Positions 25,008-36,124 are shown, numbered from the stretch's first letter. The stretch is 59,813 nucleotides of DNA from Streptomyces sp. SID8352 (GCF_009862265.1 NZ_WWGX01000072.1:1-59813), one strand, 5' to 3'. The notes: a model not told the origin generated them from the sequence alone. Translations and numbers: made by a program.

Positions 25008-26417
25008 ATGCGGGGGTTCTTCCGGCATCGCGCGGCCGTCCGGCCGGGGCGCTTCACCGGGCTCGCGGGTGGCAGGGGCGCGGCCCCGGGGTGGCGCGGC
25101 GGCATGCGCACGGGGCTCCGGTGGAAGCTCAGCGCGGCCATCGCCCTGGTCGGCGCGCTGGTCGCCGTCACCCTGAGCCTGGTCGTGCACAACGCGGCCC
25201 GGGTCCTGATGCTGGACAACGCGCGTGATCTCGCCGACGACCGGGTGCTGGTCGCCCAGCGGAACTACGAGCTGTCGGGCCGGCTGAACTTCCCCAACAC
25301 CAAGATCGACGATCCCGACCTCCCGACGGAGCTGCGCCGCCGGGTCGCGGAAGGACGGCGGGCCACCTACGTCACCGAGCGGGCCGACGGGGTGACGGAC
25401 ATCTGGGCCGCCGTGCCGCTCAAGGACGGGCACGTGATGTCCCTGCACTCCGGCTTCACCGACCGCAACGCCGACATCCTGAAGGACCTCGACCGGGCCC
25501 TGGTCATCGGTTCCATCGCGGTCGTCCTGGGGGGCAGCGCGCTGGGCGTGCTCACCGGCGGGCAGCTCTCCCGGCGGCTGCGCAAGGCCGCCGCCGCGGC
25601 CAACCGGGTCGCCAACGGCGAACCGCACGTCCGGGTGCGGGACGCCATCGGCGGAGTGGTGCGGGACGAGACGGACGACCTGGCCAGCGCCGTCGACGCG
25701 ATGGCGGACGTGCTGCAGCAGCGGCTGGAGGCCGAGCGCCGGGTCACCGCGGACATCGCGCACGAGCTGCGCACCCCGGTGACGGGGCTGCTGACCGCCG
25801 CCGAGCTGCTGCCGCCGGGGCGGCCCACGGAGCTGGTCCTCGACCGGGCCAAGGCCATGCGCACCCTGGTCGAGGACGTGCTGGAGGTGGCCCGGCTGGA
25901 CGGCGCCTCGGAGCGGGCCGAACTGCAGGACATCATGCTGGGCGACTTCGTGGCCCGGAGGGTGGCGGCCAAGGACCCGGACATCACCGTGCGCGTGGTG
26001 CACGAGTCGGAGGTCACCACCGATCCGCGCCGTCTGGAGCGGGTGCTGTTCAATCTGCTCGCCAACGCCGCGCGGCACGGCAGACCGCCCGTCGAGGTGA
26101 GCGTCGAGGGGCGGGTGATCCGGGTCCGCGACCACGGCCCCGGCTTCCCCGAGGCCCTGCTCGCCGACGGACCGAGCCGCTTCCGCACCGGCAGCGCGGA
26201 CCGGGCCGGACACGGGCACGGGCTCGGGCTGACCATCGCGGCGGGGCAGGCCCGCGTCCTGGGCGCCCGCCTCACCTTCCGCAACATACGACCGGTCGGC
26301 GCCGTCCCCGAGGCTCCCGCGGAGGGCGCGGTGGCCGTGCTCTGGCTCCCCGAGCACGCGCCCACCAACACGGGCAGCTATCCGACCCTGCCGGAACCGT
26401 CCCACACGGCCCGCTGA
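25008..26417 (+). CDS. cseC: sensor histidine kinase CseC
   Basis: A 469-aa membrane kinase. An extended basic N-terminus (~35 aa) precedes TM1 (about 41-62), an extracellular loop of ~100 aa, TM2 (about 163-185) and a HAMP region. The His box is VTADIAHELRTPVTG. N, G1 and G2 boxes are FNLLANAARHG, RDHGPGFPE and GHGHGLGLTI. It senses envelope damage (in S. coelicolor, cell-wall antibiotics and lysozyme) and phosphorylates CseB. The true start could be the later ATG at 25104 (MRTGLRWKLS). Confidence 0.94.
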   Translation: MRGFFRHRAAVRPGRFTGLAGGRGAAPGWRGGMRTGLRWKLSAAIALVGALVAVTLSLVVHNAARVLMLDNARDLADDRVLVAQRNYELSGRLNFPNTKIDDPDLPTELRRRVAEGRRATYVTERADGVTDIWAAVPLKDGHVMSLHSGFTDRNADILKDLDRALVIGSIAVVLGGSALGVLTGGQLSRRLRKAAAAANRVANGEPHVRVRDAIGGVVRDETDDLASAVDAMADVLQQRLEAERRVTADIAHELRTPVTGLLTAAELLPPGRPTELVLDRAKAMRTLVEDVLEVARLDGASERAELQDIMLGDFVARRVAAKDPDITVRVVHESEVTTDPRRLERVLFNLLANAARHGRPPVEVSVEGRVIRVRDHGPGFPEALLADGPSRFRTGSADRAGHGHGLGLTIAAGQARVLGARLTFRNIRPVGAVPEAPAEGAVAVLWLPEHAPTNTGSYPTLPEPSHTAR

Positions 26418-26443
26418 CCACCCGCCCGATCCACTGACCGGCC

Positions 26444-26465
26444 CTCCCGGGCGCCGACCCGGGAG
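26444..26465 (+). terminator. cseC terminator
   Basis: CTCCCGGG and CCCGGGAG pair perfectly (8 bp) with a 6-base loop, 26 bases after the cseC stop. Confidence 0.6.
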
Positions 26466-26571
26466 CATTCGCGGGCACTGGCCGGCATCCAGGGCCCGGA
26501 GCATGTGCCCGAGAGACGGGCGACCGACGGCCAGCGGCGGGCGACCAAGAGACGGACGGCCGACGGCCGAG

Positions 26572-26646
26572 AGGCGGGCGACCGAAAGGCGGGCGACCGA
26601 AAGGCGGGCGACCGAGAGGCGGGCGGCCGAGAGGCGGGCGACCCGG
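26572..26646. repeat. 15-bp tandem repeat, five units
   Basis: Units of AGGCGGGCGACCGAA start at 26572, 26587, 26602, 26617 and 26632, with 0-3 changes each; looser copies precede them. The period is a multiple of three but no real gene contains it. It fills part of the 400-bp gap between cseC and the exporter gene. Confidence 0.88.
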
Positions 26647-26772
26647 CAAACGGGGCAGGGCAGTCCCCGGCAGACGTTCCCGGCGGTCACCCTGCGGGGA
26701 ACGATTCCCCACGGGCACGCACCTCAGGGGCCCTGTGTCCGCCCTGCGCCCACCCCAGCGGGGCGGACACAA

Positions 26773-26812
26773 GGAGGGGCCCCGGCCGCATCCGCGCGAC
26801 CGGGGCCCCTCC
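26773..26812 (-). terminator. terminator of the DHA2 exporter gene
   Basis: GGAGGGGCCCCGG (26773-26785) and CCGGGGCCCCTCC (26800-26812) form a perfect 13-bp stem just beyond the exporter stop codon at 26821. Confidence 0.8.
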
Positions 26813-26820
26813 GGACCGGG

Positions 26821-28521
26821 TCAGACCCCCTTGGCCGCCGGAGCCCGCTCCGCCGGGTCACCGGCACCGGTGTCCGCGCCGGGCGCGGGGTCACCGGCAC
26901 CGGGCGTGGCGTCGGAGGAGTCCGGGGCCGCATCCGGGGCGGTGCCGTCCGAGGGGCCCGCGGGGGCGGCCGGCGCCGGGCCGGCCCCCTTGAGCGGAAC
27001 CTCCTTGACGAAGACCGCCGCGACCAGCGCGAGCACCGCCACCACGGCACCGAGCAGGAACGCCGCGTGCGTCCCCTCGGACACCGCGTGCTGGTACGCC
27101 TCGCGCAGGGCTACCGGCAGCTTGGCCAGGCTGCTCGCGTCGAGCTGCGCCGACTTCGCCGTCACGTCCGAGCCCAGGCCGCCCGCCCGCTCGGCCATGG
27201 AGTCCTGGACCTTGTTGTTGAACAGGGCGCCCATGATCGCGACACCGAAGGAGGAGCCGAGCGTGCGGAAGAGGGTCGTGGACGAGGACGCGACGCCCAT
27301 GTCCTTCATCTCCACGCTGTTCTGCGCCACCAGCATGGTGATCTGCATCAGACAGCCCATGCCGAGACCGACCACGGCCATGTAGAGGCCGGAGGTGAAC
27401 CGGGTGGTGCCCGTGTCCATCAGCGACAGCAGGAGGAGTCCGCCGGTCATCAGCACGCTGCCGACCACGGGGAAGATCTTGTAGCGGCCGGTGCTGGTGG
27501 TGACCCGCCCGGCGACCATCGACGTGACGAGCATCGCGCCCAGCATCGGCAGGAGCAGCAGCCCGGAGTTGGTCGCGGACGCACCCTGCACCGACTGCTG
27601 GTACAGCGGCAGGAAGAGGGTGGCGCCGAACATCACGAAGCCCACGATGAAGCCGATCAGGGACATCAGCGTGAAGTTGCGGCTGCGGAAGATGTGCAGC
27701 GGCACGATCGGCTCGGCGGCCCTGGTCTGCCAGAACACGAAGCCGACCAGCGCGGCGACGCCGATCGCGATCAGCTCCATGATCCGCGCGGAGCTCCAGG
27801 CGTACTCGGTCCCGCCCCAGGTGGTGACCAGCACGATGGCGGTGATGCCGACGGTCAGCAGCGCGGCGCCGAGATAGTCGATCCGCGCCTGGCTGCGCTT
27901 CTTCGGCAGGTGCAGCACGGCGGTCACGGCGACCAGCGCCACCGCGCCGAGCGGCAGGTTGATGTAGAAGGCCCAGCGCCAGCCCCAGTGGTCGGTGATG
28001 GTGCCGCCGACCAGCGGGCCGCCGATCATCGCCAGCGCCATGACGCCGGCCATCATGCCCTGGTACTTGCCCCGCTCCCGGGGCGGTATGAGGTCACCGA
28101 TGATCGCCATGACGCCGACCATCAGACCGCCCGCGCCGAGGCCCTGGATCGCGCGGAAGCCGATGAGCTGGCCCATGTCCTGGGCCATGCCGCTGAGCGC
28201 CGAACCGATCAGGAAGATCACGATGGACGACAGGAACGAGCCCTTGCGCCCGTACATGTCGCCGATCTTGCCCCACAGCGGGGTGGAGGCCGCGGTGGCG
28301 AGTGTGTAGGCGGTGACCACCCAGGACAGGTGTGCCAGTCCGCCCAGCTCACCGACGATCGTCGGCATCGCGGTGCCGATGATCATGTTGTCGAGCATCG
28401 CGAGCATCATCGCGATCATCAGCGCGAGCAGGACCACCCGCACGTTCTTCGGTTGTTCTCCCCGGACCTCGTCGGCCCCGCCGGCCCCTTCGGCGGGGCC
28501 GCCCCTCGGTGTTCCGGCCAT
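26821..28521 (-). CDS. DHA2-family MFS multidrug exporter (EmrB/QacA type)
   Basis: The 566-aa protein has ~14 hydrophobic segments. The family markers are VLLALMIAMMLAMLDNMIIG followed by TAMPTIVGELG in helix 1, WVVTAYTLATAASTPLWGKIGDMYGRK (motif A) and the helix-5 motif C region GLMVGVMAIIGDLIPPRERG. These are proton-driven efflux pumps for drugs, dyes or self-made antibiotics. The C-terminal ~50 residues are a low-complexity Pro/Ala/Gly/Asp tail. ATG 28521 has GGGGGAG upstream. It is divergent from a TetR gene and sits behind a promoter flanked by palindromes, so TetR control is likely. Confidence 0.93.
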   Translation of the reverse strand: MAGTPRGGPAEGAGGADEVRGEQPKNVRVVLLALMIAMMLAMLDNMIIGTAMPTIVGELGGLAHLSWVVTAYTLATAASTPLWGKIGDMYGRKGSFLSSIVIFLIGSALSGMAQDMGQLIGFRAIQGLGAGGLMVGVMAIIGDLIPPRERGKYQGMMAGVMALAMIGGPLVGGTITDHWGWRWAFYINLPLGAVALVAVTAVLHLPKKRSQARIDYLGAALLTVGITAIVLVTTWGGTEYAWSSARIMELIAIGVAALVGFVFWQTRAAEPIVPLHIFRSRNFTLMSLIGFIVGFVMFGATLFLPLYQQSVQGASATNSGLLLLPMLGAMLVTSMVAGRVTTSTGRYKIFPVVGSVLMTGGLLLLSLMDTGTTRFTSGLYMAVVGLGMGCLMQITMLVAQNSVEMKDMGVASSSTTLFRTLGSSFGVAIMGALFNNKVQDSMAERAGGLGSDVTAKSAQLDASSLAKLPVALREAYQHAVSEGTHAAFLLGAVVAVLALVAAVFVKEVPLKGAGPAPAAPAGPSDGTAPDAAPDSSDATPGAGDPAPGADTGAGDPAERAPAAKGV

Positions 28522-28551
28522 GACGTTCCACTCCCCCAGCTACCGCTACTT

Positions 28552-28569
28552 ACTTGCCGCCCGGCAAGT
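28552..28569. promoter_or_regulatory. TetR operator O1 (perfect palindrome)
   Basis: ACTTGCC-GCCC-GGCAAGT, 7-bp arms without mismatch. It lies just downstream of the predicted start of the exporter transcript, a typical place for a TetR roadblock. Confidence 0.7.
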
Positions 28570-28584
28570 TGACTAGACTCGGGA

Positions 28585-28613
28585 AAGGTAGACGCGTACT
28601 AGCCGGGCGTCAA
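28585..28613 (-). promoter_or_regulatory. exporter gene promoter
   Basis: On the minus strand TTGACG (28613-28608), a 17-base spacer and TACCTT (28590-28585) make a strong vegetative promoter. Confidence 0.75.
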
Positions 28614-28615
28614 GT
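28598..28615. promoter_or_regulatory. TetR operator O2 (imperfect palindrome)
   Basis: ACTAGCC-GGGC-GTCAAGT resembles O1 in inverted orientation, 5 of 7 arm positions symmetric, with shared ACTTACTTG flanks. It overlaps the exporter -35 box. O1 and O2 centres are 46 bp apart. Confidence 0.6.
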
Positions 28616-28656
28616 AAGTTTTTGGAAAGTGCGCGGGTCGGAAGGCGGCGTGGGAG

Positions 28657-29256
28657 ATGGACGGCACGATGGACGGCACCAGGCAGCAGCGGCGCCGCGG
28701 GAACACCCGGCAGCGCATCCAGGACGTGGCCCTCGGACTCTTCGCCGAGCAGGGATACGAGAAGACCTCGCTCCGCGAGATCGCGGAGAGCCTCGACGTC
28801 ACCAAGGCGGCGCTGTACTACCACTTCAAGACCAAGGAGGAGATCCTCGTCAGCGTCTTCGCGGACCGCACCCGGCCCATCGAGGAGCTGATCGAGTGGG
28901 GCCGGGGACAGCCGCCCACCCTGGAGACCAAGCGGGAGATCATCCGCCGCTACGGCGAGGCGCTGGCGAACGCGGCCCCGCTGTTCCGCTTCATGCAGGA
29001 GAACCAGGCGGCGATCCGGGAACTGCGGATCGGCGAGATGTTCAAGGACCGCATGATGGGCCTGCGGAACATCCTGATCGACCCGGAGGCGGAGCTGGTG
29101 GACCAGGTCCGCTGCGTGAGCGCGCTGTTCACCCTGCACGCCGGGATGTTCGTGCTCCAGGACCTGGAGAAGGACCCTGGCAGACGGCACGAGGCCGTCA
29201 TGGAGGTCGCCACCGACCTGATCACCCAGGCCCACCGGGGCACCCGGGACCCCTGA
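28657..29256 (+). CDS. TetR-family transcriptional regulator
   Basis: The 199-aa protein has the N-terminal TetR helix-turn-helix (RQRIQDVALGLFAEQGYEKT, then LREIAESLDVTKAALYYHFK) and a helical ligand-binding C-terminal domain. It probably represses the divergent exporter gene and itself, binding O1 and O2. The start is ATG 28657 or ATG 28669; both stand in a 12-bp duplicated segment (ATGGACGGCACG/C). Confidence 0.94.
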   Translation: MDGTMDGTRQQRRRGNTRQRIQDVALGLFAEQGYEKTSLREIAESLDVTKAALYYHFKTKEEILVSVFADRTRPIEELIEWGRGQPPTLETKREIIRRYGEALANAAPLFRFMQENQAAIRELRIGEMFKDRMMGLRNILIDPEAELVDQVRCVSALFTLHAGMFVLQDLEKDPGRRHEAVMEVATDLITQAHRGTRDP

Positions 29257-29288
29257 GGACCACCCCGCGGCGTTCCGGAACACGCGAA

Positions 29289-29331
29289 ACGGCCGGGCCG
29301 GGACCCCGTGGAGGGGTCCCGGCCCGGCCGT
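29289..29331. terminator. strong bidirectional terminator
   Basis: A perfect 19-bp stem (29289-29307 with 29313-29331) has a 5-base loop and runs between the convergent TetR and M23 genes. It is the longest perfect stem I found in the window. Confidence 0.88.
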
Positions 29332-29365
29332 AGTCGCCGGTCTCATCCGGCCGGTTCGGCCCGGA

Positions 29366-30049
29366 TCAGACCGTCACGCCCTGGGCGCGCAGGAAGGTGA
29401 CCGGGTTGACCGCCGAGCCGTAGTTCGGGGTCGTGCGGATCTCGAAGTGCAGGTGCGGACCGCTGGAGTTGCCGGTGTTGCCGGACTGCGCGATGTGCTG
29501 GCCGGTCTTGACGACCTGGCCGATCTTCACGTCGACACGGGACAGGTGGGCGTACTGGGAGTACGTGCCGTTGCCGTGCTTGATGACGATGGCGTTGCCG
29601 TAGGCGGGGCCGTCACCGGCGCCGTTGCCACCGGCCTTGACGACGGTGCCGCCGTGGGCGGCGACGACGTTGGTGCCGACCGGCACGGCGAAGTCCTGGC
29701 CGCTGTGCTTGGCCGCCCACATGCCGCCGTTCTGGGCGAAGCTGGCGGTCAGCGTGTAGCCCTTGACCGGGTCCACCCAGGACGCGGCGGCCTTCTTGAC
29801 GTCGGCCGCCTTGACGGCCTTGGTGGTCTTGGCCGTCTGCGCGGCCTTCGCCTGGGCCGCCGCCTGCGCCTGGACGGCGCTCGCGACGGTCGAGGTGTTG
29901 GTGGCCGCCGTGCTGCTGGAGGCGGCCGCGACCCCGGCACCCAGGACGACCGAGGCTCCCAGGCCGACGGACATGACGGCGGCGCGGGTGCGGAGGGTGG
30001 TCGTGCGGGGCTTACGGGTCGTGACACGCGAGAACATTCGAAACCTCAT
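29366..30049 (-). CDS. secreted M23 (LytM-type) metallopeptidase
   Basis: A 227-aa exported protein. Signal peptide: basic TTRKPRTTTLRTRAA, then VMSVGLGASVVLGAGVAAAS. An Ala/Lys/Gln-rich, probably helical spacer leads to the M23 domain (residues ~110-227), with Zn ligands in KHSGQDFAVPVGT and PHLHFEIR. Such enzymes cut peptidoglycan cross-links. Start ATG 30049, or ATG 30037 (MFSRV). The upstream ~250 bases are A+T-richer and likely hold the promoter; a GTGGGG-N17-CCCCAC inverted repeat is at 30252-30280. Confidence 0.9.
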   Translation of the reverse strand: MRFRMFSRVTTRKPRTTTLRTRAAVMSVGLGASVVLGAGVAAASSSTAATNTSTVASAVQAQAAAQAKAAQTAKTTKAVKAADVKKAAASWVDPVKGYTLTASFAQNGGMWAAKHSGQDFAVPVGTNVVAAHGGTVVKAGGNGAGDGPAYGNAIVIKHGNGTYSQYAHLSRVDVKIGQVVKTGQHIAQSGNTGNSSGPHLHFEIRTTPNYGSAVNPVTFLRAQGVTV

Positions 30050-30830
30050 GGGGTCGGGTGCAGAGGAACGCCCTCCGGCGACACGTGGTCGGTCACCGGG
30101 CGGGCTCCACCTTGGTAACCCGACCGACCCAAACCGCACAATGATGTGACCTACGACGACATCTAGTACTTCAACCCGATACTTCCCGAGTCGCGACAGA
30201 GTGCCCAATCGGGACAAAAGCAGCTCAGCGGCCCGGGAATCTCCCCCTCCCGTGGGGCGATATAGACCTTTTCACCCCACTTGCGGCGCCCACTATTCCA
30301 TCTAGTACGCCCCGAATGCCCTGTGCGGCACGTCACCGGAGACCTTGATCCACACACCCCCGGATGTGGTCCGGGCCACCCTCCGACGACCGAACCCGCG
30401 CTCCGCACAAGGCCGTTCGACAGGGCCGGAACATGGCCCAGGTCACAGGATCCGGGGGTCCGCGGGCCCTCCGGCGGGCCGATCCGCGCCGGCGGGCCCT
30501 TCATGGCGTCTCCAGCGGCGGGTGCGGGGCCGCCCCGCGCGGGACACGGAGCGACGCGCGGGCCCGCAGGACACCGGTCGGCCCGGCGAGCCCCCCGCGC
30601 GGGGGAGAGGCGCCCGCGCCCACACGCCCACACGCCAGCCGTACGGCCCCACGCCCCACGCGGCCTCCCGCCCGCACCCAACGGAACCGGACCACCGGGA
30701 ACAGCCGCCGCCACCTGGCGTGCCACCCGCGCCACGCGCACCCCGCCACCCCGGCCCCGTCCCGCCCGCAGGCCCTCCGCCCCAGACAACGGCCACTCCC
30801 CCGCAGCCCCGTGGCTACGCGGCCCCATGG

Positions 30831-31045
30831 CCCCGCGGCCCGCCCGGAGAACGCCCGTGGACAGAACGGCGCCGCAGCCCCGCCCGGCGACACCGATGCC
30901 CGTGGACAACGGCGTCCCGTCCCGCCCGCAGACCGCCGCTCGCGGACAACGAGCACCCCCCTTCAGCCCCGCGACCCTGCGGCCCCGCAGCCCCGCGGCC
31001 CGCCGGGAGAGCGCCCGTGAACAAGCGCGCCGCAGCCCCGCCCGG
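30831..31045. repeat. pair of ~55-bp imperfect direct repeats
   Basis: Segments 30831-30887 and 30991-31045 align over ~55 bases with few changes (both begin CCCCGCGGCCCGCC and end GCCGCAGCCCCGCCCGG), 160 bases apart. Confidence 0.75.
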
Positions 31046-31604
31046 GCCGCCCGTCGACGCCCCTCCCGCAGCCCGGCCGTGCGAAGGCCCCGTGGACGGC
31101 CCTGCGGGACGACGGCCACGTCCAGAGCCGCGGCCCCGCAAGGCGACCACCGGCGAGGACCACCCCGCGCACCCTGCCGATCGCGCCGGGCCGCACCGGG
31201 CCGGAACGCGCCGGGCCGGAACGCGCCGACCGACTGCCCGCCAAGGGGCCGCACCGCGTGCCCGTGACCGGATCCTGCCGCACGGGGCGACATCCTGCCG
31301 GACCCCTCGGCACAGGCCGCGATGGAGGCCGGGGAGGGCGCGCTGCGGGCCAGGCGGGGACTCGGGCCACTCTCGGCGCACCTCACCGGGCCGACCCTCG
31401 CGGGCGTGCCCGCGGTGTCCGGCCCGGGCGGGCCGGACTGCCTCAGGAGACGGTCAAGCGGCGTCCCGCATCCCCCTTCCCGGGACGCCCCCTGACCGAT
31501 TCCCCGTCTCCCGGGGCCACCCTGGACACCCTGCCCCGGGGCCCGGCACCACCAGGGCCACCGGGGCCACCGGCCCGCACGGGCTGTCGCACGCGGGCCT
31601 CCGG

Positions 31605-31830
31605 GTCACCGGGGTACCGGGTCACCGGGTCACCGGGTCACCGGAGCCACCGGCTGTAACACGGAAGCGCCCCGCGTCCACTCAGGCTCTCCCCTGGTGT
31701 CCCGCTGACCGCCGGGGACCGGACCGGAGGTCACCCACCCGGGTCCCCACTGATGGCCGGGGCCCAGACGGAGATCACCCGGCTCCCCCACTGACCGCCG
31801 GGACCGGACGGAGATCACCCGGGTCTCCTG
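31605..31830. repeat. 8-bp and ~41-46-bp tandem repeats
   Basis: GTCACCGG is repeated in tandem at 31621-31644 with a degenerate copy before it. Then three imperfect units begin at 31705, 31750 and 31791, each running CTGA(C/T)(C/G)GCCGGG to GAGATCACCC or GAGGTCACCC. Confidence 0.7.
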
Positions 31831-32075
31831 GCCGACCGGTCGGCCAGCCGCTGTTCGCGACGCCCTCCCGGGGCTGCCTCGGCCCATGCCGGGCCCCGTC
31901 CCGCACGGCATCGGGTTCCTGTCGCCGGCCGCCGCCGGAGGAGGGTGGAGGACTCACCCTCCGTCCCTCCTCCCGGGGGGCGGAGGGTCGTCCCGCACGG
32001 CTCGCCGCCCGGTCCGGACCGCGCCGCCGCCCCCTCCCCGGGGCCCGGTGCACGTCCCCGGGCCCTGGCATGCGG

Positions 32076-32113
32076 AAGGGGCTGCCCGGGACCGAAGTCC
32101 CGGGCAGCCCCTT
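32076..32113 (-). terminator. clpC terminator with UUCG tetraloop
   Basis: A perfect 17-bp stem (32076-32092 with 32097-32113). On the clpC RNA the loop is C-UUCG-G, an exceptionally stable tetraloop. It starts 20 bases after the clpC stop. Confidence 0.88.
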
Positions 32114-32132
32114 CACCGGCTCACCCGGAGGG

Positions 32133-34661
<2,529 letters not shown>

Positions 34662-34679
34662 CGTTAATCGCTCCTCAGA

Positions 34680-34862
34680 GCGGTCAGGCAGTAAGGGGAA
34701 CTTCCCCTCCCTGTCCTTCCGCAGCTTAGTCCCGCAAGCGGGGACCGCTCATTCCAACTGCCGACACCGTCGATGGCCTCCTGACCCCTGACGCCGACAT
34801 CTGCCACAACCCGATGGTGCGAGACGATGTTCCCGCAGGCCAGGCACTTACCCCACTCGCCA
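34680..34862 (-). other. clpC leader/promoter region
   Basis: About 180 bases between the ClgR-like box and clpC. A possible -10 is TAAGCT on the minus strand near 34723-34728. No gene. Confidence 0.45.
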
Positions 34863-34879
34863 GTACGCCGATGGCGAAC
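34863..34879 (-). promoter_or_regulatory. ClgR-type operator upstream of clpC
   Basis: On the minus strand GTTCGC-CATCG-GCGTAC matches the published-type ClgR core GTTCGC-N5-GCG, in the same direction as clpC and ~200 bases before its start codon. Confidence 0.55.
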
Positions 34880-35073
34880 GCGAGACGGCCCATTCTGCGT
34901 GTCGCCCCCTCCCACTAGGGATGTCTTACCCGCCGATGCCGAGACTCCATGCGGCGCACCCCCGTTTCCTCCGCTACGGGCGAACACCGCCGTACGGCTC
35001 CGCACCCCCGCATGCCCCCGCTTCCCGTACGCTCCGCGATTGCTTCGACACTCAGCGTAACCCGGGGGACCCG

Positions 35074-35739
35074 ATGACGGTTGCAGTGGACATGATTGGC
35101 GTCCCGCCCCACGCCGCCGCGCCCGCGCTGCCGCTCCCCCGCCGACCCGCCGCCATGGAGGGCCCGTGGGAGGGGGCCCGGTGGTGGTACGAGAACGTGC
35201 TCGGCTGGCCGGTACTGCCGGGGGCCCCGCTCCGGCTGAGGACGGGTGTCCGCTTCGACGTGCTGGAGGTGCCCGCCGGGGCCGGGCGCGCGGCCCTGCG
35301 GAGGCTGGGCGCGGGGACGTCCGCGGGAGCCGGTGAGGCCGGTGGCATGAAAGGCGGGGATACGGGACCGGGCTTTCCCGTGGCCGTCCGGGGCGGGCGC
35401 ATGCTGCTGCTGGTGGCCGCGGGCGGGGCGGAGGAACTGCCGGGGCTGCTGGAGTGGCTGGAATGGGGTCCGGTCACCCTGGATCTGACGGCGTCGGGCG
35501 CCGGAGGGTGCGTGGAGGCACCGCTGCCGCCCTCGCCGGCCGGCTCCCCCGTGGGCCGCGGCGGTTCGCAGGGGGCCGCCGTATGGCTGCGGCCCCCCGT
35601 GCCGGGTCGCGAGGCCGAATGCCCGCTTCCGGCGCTGTCGGCCGTGGCGGGCCCGTCGCGCGCCCCCGATCTCGCACGACTCGTCCACACCCTGGCGACG
35701 CAGGTCCACCGGACGCGCCTGTCCCGGGCCGCGCGGTAG
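35074..35739 (+). CDS. hypothetical protein resembling the primase-polymerase N-terminal fold
   Basis: A 221-aa protein from ATG 35074, with GGGGGA upstream. The segments WYENVLGWPVLPG, TGVRFDVLEVPAGAGRAALRRLG and FPVAVRGGRMLLLVAAG resemble bifunctional primase/polymerase (Prim-Pol) N-terminal domains. The metal-binding D-x-D normally in the VLDVD strand appears as VLEVP, so it is probably not catalytic. Conserved beside lsr2 and clpC in Streptomyces as I recall. The C-terminal third is Pro/Arg/Gly-rich. Treat the family assignment as tentative. Confidence 0.7.
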   Translation: MTVAVDMIGVPPHAAAPALPLPRRPAAMEGPWEGARWWYENVLGWPVLPGAPLRLRTGVRFDVLEVPAGAGRAALRRLGAGTSAGAGEAGGMKGGDTGPGFPVAVRGGRMLLLVAAGGAEELPGLLEWLEWGPVTLDLTASGAGGCVEAPLPPSPAGSPVGRGGSQGAAVWLRPPVPGREAECPLPALSAVAGPSRAPDLARLVHTLATQVHRTRLSRAAR

Positions 35740-35788
35740 CGCGCGGGGACGGCGTCCACGGGCGCGCGGCCCGCGGCCGGACCGGTGA

Positions 35789-36124
35789 TCAGCCGTTGGC
35801 CTTCTCGTACTCCTCGCGGATCGCCTGGGGAACGCGGCCGCGGTCGTTGACCTCCAGGCCCCGCTCCTTCGCCCAGGCGCGGATCGCCGCGGTGTCCTGG
35901 CTGCCGCCGGACGCCGCGCGTGCCTTGCCCCGACCGCCGGAAGCACGGCCACCGGTGCGGCGTCCGCCCTTCACATAGGGGTCGAGAAGGCCGCGGAGCT
36001 TGTCCGCATTGGCGGTGGTGAGATCGATCTCGTATGTCTTGCCGTCCAGCGCGAACGTCACGGTCTCGTCTGCCTCGCCACCGTCGAGGTCGTCGACAAG
36101 AAGGACCTGAACCTTCTGTGCCAC
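35789..36124 (-). CDS. lsr2: nucleoid-associated protein Lsr2
   Basis: The 111-aa xenogeneic silencer binds A+T-rich DNA and bridges it. The N-terminal dimer domain begins AQKVQVLLVDDLDGGEA. The C-terminal DNA-binding part includes AIRAWAKERGLEVNDRGRVP, where RGR enters the minor groove. The start is GTG 36124 with AAAGGA 7 bases upstream; the in-frame ATG 36139 overlaps that ribosome binding site and is rejected. In Streptomyces, Lsr2 silences many specialised-metabolite clusters. Confidence 0.97.
   Translation of the reverse strand: MAQKVQVLLVDDLDGGEADETVTFALDGKTYEIDLTTANADKLRGLLDPYVKGGRRTGGRASGGRGKARAASGGSQDTAAIRAWAKERGLEVNDRGRVPQAIREEYEKANG

Larger units (their letters stand above)
30050..32075. 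other. ~2-kb gene-poor region
   Basis: No frame shows a recognisable domain, sensible start or normal composition; open frames here are Pro/Arg/Ala-rich artefacts of G+C content. The left 300 bases are a promoter-like A+T-richer zone for the M23 gene. From 30500 to 32000 there are several families of degenerate direct repeats (listed separately). It may be decayed coding DNA or an accessory insertion site. Confidence 0.6.

Noticed and set aside
30050..30360. c-di-AMP (ydaO) riboswitch before the M23 peptidase
   Set aside because: disA is in the window and such riboswitches control wall hydrolases, but I could not find the conserved ydaO core motifs; GGGGTGAA alone is too little.
30281..31386. 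Candidate genes on either strand in the gene-poor region
   Set aside because: Frames are low-complexity Pro/Arg/Ala with no motif, no ribosome binding site and no promoter box at the right distance.
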